Of a DNA stretch of 64,000 bases, positions 58,448-64,000 are shown piece after piece. Made by a program: the position numbers and the translations under genes. Below the pieces are notes generated by a model. It saw only the letters and a list, made by a program, of their open reading frames with translations, made no database searches and was not told where the DNA came from. How positions within the stretch are numbered: the stretch's first letter is position 1; every line of letters starts with the position of its first letter. Source of the DNA: Anaeromyxobacter dehalogenans 2CP-1 (GTDB lineage Bacteria > Myxococcota > Myxococcia > Myxococcales > Anaeromyxobacteraceae); NCBI RefSeq assembly GCF_000022145.1, contig NC_011891.1, forward strand, positions 62,001 through 126,000, given 5' to 3'.

Positions 58448-59866
58448 ATGCTCGAAGCGGCAGACGCGGCGCTCCGCGCGGCGGTGGCGGACGCGGTGCG
58501 CGAGGCGCGGAGGCGCAGCGCGGAGGCGGTGGCCTGGATGCGCGTGGCGCTCCGCGGCGCCATCCTGCTCGTCTACCTGCCCGGCTGGCACGAGCCCGCC
58601 CCGTGGCACGCCGCGGCGCTCCGGGTGAGCGTCGCCTACCTGGCCTTCGCGGGGGGCGTCCTGGCGCTGCTGCGCCGTCGGTGGCGCTGGGAGGCGGTGG
58701 CGCTCGGGGCCGCCGCCATCGATCTCGCGGTGGTCGCGGTGGGCAGCTGGCGCGTGGTCGCGCTGGCGGGCGGCAACCTGGCGCTCGCGGTCGCGGCCGG
58801 CGCGGGCAACGGCATGATGCTGATGGTGATCCTGTTCGCCGCGCTGGCGCTGCCGGCGGCCCCGGCCGCGGCGATCTCGGCGGTCGCGGTCGCGAACCAG
58901 ATGGCGCTCGCGGCGCACTCCGACGTGTCCTGGCGGCTGGTGCTGGTGGTCGGCCTGATGCTGTCGGCGGCCGCGTTCGTCGCCATCCGGAACACCATGC
59001 GCGCGACGGCGCTGGCGGCGCGGCTCGCGGCCGAGACCTACACGGCCTCGCTCTGCCGCGCGCACGGGGAGGCGATGGCGCGGGCGAGCGCGGAGGCGGT
59101 GGCGCAGCGCGACGAGGTGGTGGCCGCGCACCGCCAGGCCCGCGACCTGGTGCGCCTGATGGTGCACGACCTCAAGAACCCGCTCGCCGCGCTGCTGCAG
59201 TACCTGCGCCTCGCCGAGGTCGAGCTGCGCGGCCAGCCGGGGGCGGGGCCGGTGCGCGAGGACCTGGCGCAGGCGGAGGGCGAGGGGCAGCGGCTCTCCG
59301 AGATGATCGGCGACCTGCTCGCGATCTCGCGCCTGGAGACGGGGCCGGTCCGCCTGGCCGCGGATCCGGTGTCGGTCGGGGACCTGCTGCAGGCGGTGGC
59401 GCGGAGCTGCGCGCCGCACGCGCGGGAGCGCGGGGTGACGCTCTCGGTGCGCGGCGGGGAGGACCTGGTGGTCCGGATCGACCGCGACCTCTCGCGCCGC
59501 CTGCTCGAGAACCTGGTCTCGAACGCGCTCCGGCACTGCCGGACCGGGGACCGGGTCGAGCTGGCGGGCGAGGCGGACGGGGAGGGGGTGCGGCTCGCGG
59601 TCCGGAACTCCGGGCCGCCGGTGCCGGCCGCCATCCGCGCCCACCTGTTCGAGAAGTTCGCGCCGGGCGAGGCGCGCGAGTGGACCAGCGCCGGCCTGGG
59701 GCTGTACCTGTGCCGGCTGGTGGCGGAGGCGCACGGCGGCGGGGTGGCGCTGGTGGACACGCCGGGCTGGACCGTCAGCTTCGAGGCGCGCCTCGCGCCG
59801 CCGCAGGCCGGCGGGGAGGCGGCGCCGCACGCGGCCGCGCTGGCGCCGGAGCGCCGGCCGGGCTAA
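58448..59866 (+). CDS. Membrane sensor histidine kinase, orphan
   Basis: The 472-aa protein has about six membrane helices in the first ~180 residues (no periplasmic sensor domain), then a coil (AAETYTASLCRAHGEAMA) and the kinase core. The H-box is LMVHDLKNPLAALLQYL with His240, the N-box LLENLVSNALRHC near 355, and the G-boxes DLVVRI... and GLGLYLCRLVAEAHGG near 419. Starts at 58424, 58427 and 58448 are in frame; 58448 is preceded by GGGGG and begins at the first helix. No response regulator gene is adjacent. Confidence 0.85.
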   Translation: MLEAADAALRAAVADAVREARRRSAEAVAWMRVALRGAILLVYLPGWHEPAPWHAAALRVSVAYLAFAGGVLALLRRRWRWEAVALGAAAIDLAVVAVGSWRVVALAGGNLALAVAAGAGNGMMLMVILFAALALPAAPAAAISAVAVANQMALAAHSDVSWRLVLVVGLMLSAAAFVAIRNTMRATALAARLAAETYTASLCRAHGEAMARASAEAVAQRDEVVAAHRQARDLVRLMVHDLKNPLAALLQYLRLAEVELRGQPGAGPVREDLAQAEGEGQRLSEMIGDLLAISRLETGPVRLAADPVSVGDLLQAVARSCAPHARERGVTLSVRGGEDLVVRIDRDLSRRLLENLVSNALRHCRTGDRVELAGEADGEGVRLAVRNSGPPVPAAIRAHLFEKFAPGEAREWTSAGLGLYLCRLVAEAHGGGVALVDTPGWTVSFEARLAPPQAGGEAAPHAAALAPERRPG

Positions 59867-59875
59867 CACCCGGCC

Positions 59876-60730
59876 ATGCCCGGGAACCTCGCGCCGCTCT
59901 CGCTGGTCCTCCTCCCGCTCGTGCTCGCCGCGTGCAACCGCCGCCCGCCCGCCGACCCGGCGTTCGCGGCGGAGTGGAAGGCGTGGCACGACCGCCGCGA
60001 GGAGCGGCTGCGGACGCCCACCGGCTGGCTCGCGCTCACCGGCCTGCACTGGCTCGAGCCGGGCGAGAACCGCATCCCCGGCCTGCCGGGGACGTTCACG
60101 CTGGAGGCCGGCCGGGTGACGCTCGCCGCCGCCCGGTCCGACGGGTACGTGCTGGGCGGCGCGCCGGTGGAGCGGCGGGCGCTGGCGCCGGACAGCGCCG
60201 GCGAGCCGGATCGGGTCCAGGTGGGCTCGGTGACGCTGGCGGTGATCGAGCGCTCGGGCCGGTTCGCGGTGCGGGTGTGGGACGCGGCCGCCCCGGCGCG
60301 CACCGGGTTCCGCGGCATCGAGGCCTACCCGCCCGATCCGCGCTGGCGGATCGAGGCGCGCTGGGAGGCGTATCCCTCGCCGCGCGAGGTGGAGGTGCCG
60401 AGCGTCATCGGCGTCGCGACCCGCGAGCTGGCGCCCGGGCGCGCCCACTTCACCGTCGAGGGCCGGGAGCTCACGCTCGAGCCGACCGCGGAGGAGGACG
60501 GCGGGCTGTTCTTCGTGTTCAAGGACGCGACCTCGCGCGACGCGACCTACGGCGCCGGCCGCTTCCTCTCCGCCGGGGCGCCGCGCGAAGGGAAGGTGGT
60601 GCTCGACTTCAACCGCAGCGTGAACCCGCCCTGCGCGTTCTCCGCGTTCGCCACCTGCCCGCTCCCCACGCCGGAGAACGTGCTCCCGGTCCGGATCGAG
60701 GCGGGCGAGAAGCGGTACTCGGATCACTAG
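59876..60730 (+). CDS. DUF1684 lipoprotein
   Basis: The 284-aa protein has a lipobox (LPLVLAAC, Cys20) and a DUF1684 fold: WKAWHDRREERLRTPTGWLALTGLHWLEPGENRIPG near 35-70, GGLFFVFKDATSRDATYGAGRFLSAG near 217-242, and the FNRSVNPPCAFSAFATCPLPTPENVLPV C-terminal motif. DUF1684 proteins occur across bacteria; function unknown. It follows the histidine kinase by 9 bases and may be its partner in expression. Confidence 0.88.
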   Translation: MPGNLAPLSLVLLPLVLAACNRRPPADPAFAAEWKAWHDRREERLRTPTGWLALTGLHWLEPGENRIPGLPGTFTLEAGRVTLAAARSDGYVLGGAPVERRALAPDSAGEPDRVQVGSVTLAVIERSGRFAVRVWDAAAPARTGFRGIEAYPPDPRWRIEARWEAYPSPREVEVPSVIGVATRELAPGRAHFTVEGRELTLEPTAEEDGGLFFVFKDATSRDATYGAGRFLSAGAPREGKVVLDFNRSVNPPCAFSAFATCPLPTPENVLPVRIEAGEKRYSDH

Positions 60731-60935
60731 GGGTTCACGCAGCGTCCGCGCTCGCGCCGTCCCCCGGCGGCGCCCGATATCGCCGATCCCCCGGGCGGGC
60801 GAGTCGCCGGGCACGCACGGCGTGACCCGGGGGTCGCGCCTGGCGGCAGGTCTTGCGCGGGCCGCGCCCGCGGCGGTGGCGTGCGATCCAGGGATTCCGC
60901 GGCCGTGCTCGCGGGGGCCGCACGGTGCGTGGAAT

Positions 60936-60951
60936 GGGCCGGGTGCTTGCA
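60936..60951 (+). promoter_or_regulatory. Sigma-54-like -24/-12 element upstream of the bacteriohemerythrin gene
   Basis: GGGCCGGGTGCTTGCA (60936-60951) keeps the GG (-24) and TTGCA with GC (-12) at the correct 10-base spacing of the TGGCAC-N5-TTGCA consensus, missing the first T and the AC. The start codon is 30 bases downstream. No enhancer site was identified. The rest of the 250-base gap before it holds nothing I can name. Confidence 0.35.
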
Positions 60952-60980
60952 CGGACGTGCGGCCGGAGGGGGCTCCGCAC

Positions 60981-61421
60981 ATGGGCATGGAATGGACCGC
61001 GCGCCTCGCGGTCGGCATCGACGACATCGACGCACAGCACCGGGAGCTGTTCCGCCGGGTGAACGGGCTCGTGACCGCCATGGGCGAGCGCCGCGGCCGC
61101 GAGGAGCTCGCCGAGGTGGTGGCGTTCCTGCGCGCGTACGTGGACGTCCACTTCGAGGCGGAGGCGCGGCTCATGGCACGCACCCGCTACCCGGGCCGCG
61201 CGTTCCACGCGGCCGAGCACGCGCACTTCCGCGCGCAGGTGGAGGAGGTCGCGTCGCGCATCGCCGCGGATGGGGCCGAGTCGCACCACGCGGTGAAGCT
61301 GGCCGGGCTCCTGTGCGAGTGGCTCCGGCAGCACGTGCTGCTCACGGATCGGCAGCTCGCCGATCACGTCCGGGCGGAGGACTTGCTCGACGACCGGTGG
61401 CGGGGCGGGGGGGAGGGTTGA
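60981..61421 (+). CDS. Bacteriohemerythrin
   Basis: The 146-aa four-helix protein binds a non-heme diiron site and O2. The ligand motifs are GIDDIDAQHRELF (near 12-24), HFEAEARLMARTRYPG (HxxxE near 57-72), AAEHAHFRAQ (near 77-86) and the C-terminal LCEWLRQHVLLTDRQLADH (near 112-130), which gives the HxxxxD ligand. I chose ATG 60981 because the domain starts MGMEWTARLAVGIDD; upstream in-frame codons are Arg/Gly-rich. It is convergent with rimO (12-base gap). Confidence 0.9.
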   Translation: MGMEWTARLAVGIDDIDAQHRELFRRVNGLVTAMGERRGREELAEVVAFLRAYVDVHFEAEARLMARTRYPGRAFHAAEHAHFRAQVEEVASRIAADGAESHHAVKLAGLLCEWLRQHVLLTDRQLADHVRAEDLLDDRWRGGGEG

Positions 61422-61433
61422 CGCGGGCGCCGG

Positions 61434-62843
61434 CTAGCCGAGCACGTTCAGGCCGCCCTTGCGCGGCGCGGGGGGGCGCGGGGCGGCGGGCAGCGGGCGG
61501 GCGGCGCGCGACGGGTCGCGGGCGACCACGCGGCCGACGAGGTCGTACTCGGCGGCGTCGGTGATCTCCACGGTCACGATCTCGCCGGGGTACGCCACGC
61601 CGTCGTTGATGTACGTGAGCCCGTCGATCTCGGGCGCCTGCTGGGCGTGGCGGCCGGCGAGCAGGTGCTCGGTCTCCTCGGCGCGACCCTCCACCAGCAC
61701 CTCGACGCGGCGGCCGATCATGGCCTGCTGGTGGGCGCGCGAGATCGCCTGCTGCACGGCCATGATCCGGTCGCGCCGCTCGCGCTTCAGCGCGTCGGGC
61801 ACCTGGTCCGCCATCTCGGCGGCGGGGGTGCCCTCCTCGGCGGAGTACTCGAAGACGCCGAGCCGCTCGAAGCGCTGCTCCTCCACGAAGCGGAGCAGGT
61901 CCTCGAAGTCGGCCTCGGTCTCGCCGGGCAGGCCGACGATCAGCGCGGTGCGCAGCGCGAGGCCGGGGATCCGGGAGCGGAGCCGCGCGAGCAGGTCGCG
62001 CAGGAACACCGAGTCGCGGCCGCGCTTCATGGCCCGGAGCAGCCGGTCCGAGCTGTGCTGGAGCGGCATGTCCAGGTACTTCACGATCTTGGGCTCGTCG
62101 GCGATCGCGGCCACCAGCGCGTCGGGCACGTCGCGGGGGTAGGCGTAGTGCAGGCGGATCCAGCGGATGCCGTCCACCTTCGCGAGCTCGGGCAGCAGGT
62201 GGTGCAGGCGCACCTTGCCGGGCAGGTCCTGCCCGTACGCGGTGAGGTCCTGCGCGACGAGCGACAGCTCCACCGTCCCCTGCGCGGCGAGCGCGGCGGC
62301 CTCGGCCACCAGGTCGTCGATGGGGCGCGAGCGCTGGCCGCCGCGCAGCTTGGGGATGATGCAGAACGCGCAGGCGTTGTCGCAGCCCTCCGCGATCTTG
62401 AGGTAGGCGGTGTGCGACGGCAGCGAGTTCACCCGCGGCGTCGCGGACGAGTGCACGAAGTCGGGGTCGGGGACGACCAGGCGCTTCGCCTGCGCGTCGG
62501 AGACGATCCGGGCCACGTCCTGGTAGGCGCCGGTGCCGAGGAAGTGGTCGACCTCGGGCAGCTCGCGGGCGAGCTCCTCGGCGTGCCGCTGCACCAGGCA
62601 CCCGGTCACGACCAGCTTGCGGCACCGCCCCTCGCGCTTCTGGTCGGCGAGCTCGACGATGGCCTCGACCGACTCCTCCTTGGCGCTCTCGATGAAGCCG
62701 CAGGTGTTGACGACGATGACCTCGGCCTGCGCCGGGTCCTGCACCAGCCGGTAGCCGGCCTCGGCGAGCGTGCCGAGCATCACCTCGCTGTCGACCCGGT
62801 TCTTCGGGCAGCCGAGGGTGTGCATGTAGACGCGGGTGGCCAT
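61434..62843 (-). CDS. rimO: Ribosomal protein S12 methylthiotransferase
   Basis: The 469-aa enzyme adds a methylthio group to Asp of ribosomal protein S12. The N-terminal UPF0004 cysteines are Cys12 ([12 protein letters not shown]), Cys48 ([14 protein letters not shown]) and Cys82; the radical SAM cluster is [18 protein letters not shown] with Cys154, Cys158 and Cys161. RimO rather than MiaB is indicated by [15 protein letters not shown] and [11 protein letters not shown]. The C-terminal TRAM domain runs about 370-445. ATG 62843 opens [15 protein letters not shown]; upstream in-frame codons are not conserved. Last ~25 residues form a Pro/Arg tail. Confidence 0.94.
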   Translation of the reverse strand: MATRVYMHTLGCPKNRVDSEVMLGTLAEAGYRLVQDPAQAEVIVVNTCGFIESAKEESVEAIVELADQKREGRCRKLVVTGCLVQRHAEELARELPEVDHFLGTGAYQDVARIVSDAQAKRLVVPDPDFVHSSATPRVNSLPSHTAYLKIAEGCDNACAFCIIPKLRGGQRSRPIDDLVAEAAALAAQGTVELSLVAQDLTAYGQDLPGKVRLHHLLPELAKVDGIRWIRLHYAYPRDVPDALVAAIADEPKIVKYLDMPLQHSSDRLLRAMKRGRDSVFLRDLLARLRSRIPGLALRTALIVGLPGETEADFEDLLRFVEEQRFERLGVFEYSAEEGTPAAEMADQVPDALKRERRDRIMAVQQAISRAHQQAMIGRRVEVLVEGRAEETEHLLAGRHAQQAPEIDGLTYINDGVAYPGEIVTVEITDAAEYDLVGRVVARDPSRAARPLPAAPRPPAPRKGGLNVLG

Positions 62844-62927
62844 GGGGAGGCGCGATCTAACAGACCGGGGGGCCCGGGGCAATCCAGCCCCCTCCCCAGG
62901 CCGGGGGAGGGGCGGCGCGGCGCCGGG

Positions 62928-63416
62928 TCAGTCCCGGAAGTTCTGGAACTGCAGCGGGATGGGGAACGCGGCCGCGCGGATGGCGTGGATGGCGGCCTGC
63001 AGGTCGTCGCGCTTCTTGCCGGTCACCCGCACCGCCTCGCCCTGGATGGCGGCCTGCACCTTGATCCCGCTCTCCTTCACCTTCGCCACGATCTTCCGGG
63101 CGTCCTCGATCTTCAGCCCGCGCTTCAGCTTCACGAGCTGGCGCACGTGGCCGCCGGAGGCGGGCTCGAGCTTCTGCGGGTCGAGCGACTCGAGCGCCAC
63201 GCCGCGCTTCGCCAGCTTCTCCATCAGCACCTGCAGCGCCGCCTCGGCCCGCCCCTCCGAGCCGGCCCGGATCAGCACGTTCTGCTCCTTGTCGCGCTCG
63301 AGCTCGGTGTGGGTGCCCTTGAAGTCGAAGCGCTGCGCGATCTCCTTGCGCGCCTGGTTGAACGCGTTCTCGACCTCCATCAGGTCCACCTCGGACACGA
63401 CGTCGAAGCTCGGCAC
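62928..63416 (-). CDS. yajQ: YajQ family cyclic-di-GMP-binding protein
   Basis: The 162-aa protein matches YajQ over its full length: MPSFDVVSEVDLMEVENAFNQ at the start, RFDFKGTHTEL near 29-39, VKLKRGLKIEDARKIVAKVKESGIKVQAAIQGEAVRVTGKKRDDLQ near 93-138, and the end FPIPLQFQNFRD. YajQ-like proteins bind cyclic di-GMP in some bacteria and act with LysR-type regulators; here the partner is unknown. GTG start. Upstream of rimO by 84 bases on the same strand and downstream of RNase J. Confidence 0.95.
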   Translation of the reverse strand: MPSFDVVSEVDLMEVENAFNQARKEIAQRFDFKGTHTELERDKEQNVLIRAGSEGRAEAALQVLMEKLAKRGVALESLDPQKLEPASGGHVRQLVKLKRGLKIEDARKIVAKVKESGIKVQAAIQGEAVRVTGKKRDDLQAAIHAIRAAAFPIPLQFQNFRD

Positions 63417-63455
63417 GGCTGCCTCCAGGCTCTCGGCGGCGCGGGGCCGCCCGGT

Positions 63456-64000
63456 TCACAGCTCCAGGACCACCGGTAGCACGGGCGGCTTCTTGCCGGT
63501 GGTCCGGCGGAAGAAGCGGCGCACCGCGAGGCGCACCGCCTCCTGCACCTCGGCGGGATCGGTGCGCGCCTTCGGCGAGAGGTCGCCCAGCCCGGCCAGG
63601 ATCTCGGCGCGGAGCTCCTCCTCCGCCCCCTCGAACCCGGCCACGCCGCGCGCGAACAGCTCCGGGCCGCGCACCACCGCGCCGGTGGTCCGCTCGATGG
63701 CCAGCACCGCGATGCACAGGCCGGTCTCGGCGAGCAGGCGGCGGTCGCGCACCACCAGCGCGCCGATGTCGGCGCCGAGGAGCGCGTCGCGGTCCGTGTA
63801 CACGCGGCCGGTCGCCACCGGCTCGTCCAGCACCCGCACGCCGGCGTCGGCGAGCTCCAGCACCTGCCCGTCCACCAGCACGTCGCGTCCGGCCACGCCC
63901 TCGGCCGCGGCGTGGGCGGCGTGCCGGGAGAGGTGCCGGTACTCGCCGTGGATGGGCACGAAGTGGGCCGGGCGGGCGAGCCGGATCAGTCGGCGCTGCT
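63456..64000 (-). CDS. rnj: Ribonuclease J, C-terminal part (gene runs off the right edge)
   Basis: The visible residues, open to the window edge, read LIRLARPAHFVPIHGEYRHL then SRHAAHAAAEGV, VLVDGQVLEL and, further on, VYTDRDALLGADIGALVVRDRR, matching the end of the beta-CASP domain and the C-terminal domain of RNase J. The PIHGEYRHL motif is diagnostic. RNase J is a 5'-3' exonuclease and endonuclease in RNA decay. The visible end (PVLPVVLEL) is a normal C-terminus. A GTG at 63957-63959 is internal, not the start. Confidence 0.93.
   Translation of the reverse strand, partial: QRRLIRLARPAHFVPIHGEYRHLSRHAAHAAAEGVAGRDVLVDGQVLELADAGVRVLDEPVATGRVYTDRDALLGADIGALVVRDRRLLAETGLCIAVLAIERTTGAVVRGPELFARGVAGFEGAEEELRAEILAGLGDLSPKARTDPAEVQEAVRLAVRRFFRRTTGKKPPVLPVVLEL

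Overview
The window is a very GC-rich chromosomal segment with dense, short-spaced genes and many GTG starts. The gene content (phosphate butyryltransferase/butyrate kinase next to indolepyruvate oxidoreductase, DUF3015, DUF4105 and DUF1844 proteins, a bacteriohemerythrin, YajQ, a RAYT-type transposase, numerous lipoproteins and large low-complexity Pro/Ala proteins) best fits a deltaproteobacterium/Myxococcota of the Anaeromyxobacter type. This assignment is inference from style and content; no 16S or marker alignment was possible. No rRNA, tRNA, CRISPR array, prophage or plasmid functions were seen.

Layout. 1-4.7 kb: a 2-oxoacid energy module, iorA-iorB-paaK on the minus strand and divergent ptb-buk on the plus strand. 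4.7-10.6 kb: a MocR regulator divergent from a flavin-split-barrel/GNAT fusion, a frameshifted DedA gene, a DUF4105 protein and a DUF3015 protein. 10.8-16.7 kb: etfBA, an MBL hydrolase, TerC, an EamA transporter and MltA. 16.8-25.4 kb: a nucleobase permease, a 47-aa charged protein, an MBL nuclease, an RluA-type pseudouridine synthase, PBP1A and a chemoreceptor. 25.5-29.8 kb: EVE protein, tatB-tatC, small membrane proteins, a thiolase and a rhomboid-like protein. 29.9-33.1 kb: a 1,067-aa protein with a WDPNAQPYDPNAAQ-type tandem repeat. 33.2-41.2 kb: YgiQ, DUF2059, an SGNH esterase, bioA-bioD, DUF1844 and an HtrA protease. 41.2-43.4 kb: thiE, a class I glutamine amidotransferase and thiD, translationally coupled. 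43.4-44.9 kb: a gene-poor, repeat-bearing stretch and a RAYT/IS200-like transposase. 44.9-53.1 kb: dnaB, a tandem-LEA2 lipoprotein, lrgAB with a divergent LysR regulator, and metH. 53.3-56.1 kb: an orphan AmrS-like radical SAM gene followed by a small mobile cluster. 56.2-64 kb: lolA, a HerA-like ATPase, an orphan histidine kinase, DUF1684 lipoprotein, bacteriohemerythrin, rimO, yajQ and the end of an RNase J gene cut by the window edge.

The most interesting structure is a family of terminal-inverted-repeat elements. Two nearly identical ~167-bp copies (54406-54572 and 55970-56137) lie in opposite orientation around an internally deleted IS1182-like element (54573-55550) and a Cys-rich lipoprotein gene. 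A 44-bp miniature version (29830-29873) sits 24 kb away. The ends of the small elements resemble the ends of the IS, and in two places the small element supplies the TGA stop codon of the neighbouring gene. Other notable signals are 11-bp-phased TGTGGA repeats between dnaB and the LEA2 gene, a 13-bp-arm hairpin that swallows a start codon at 18.5 kb, an IorA that has lost its C-terminal ferredoxin domain, and the amidotransferase placed inside a thiamine operon.
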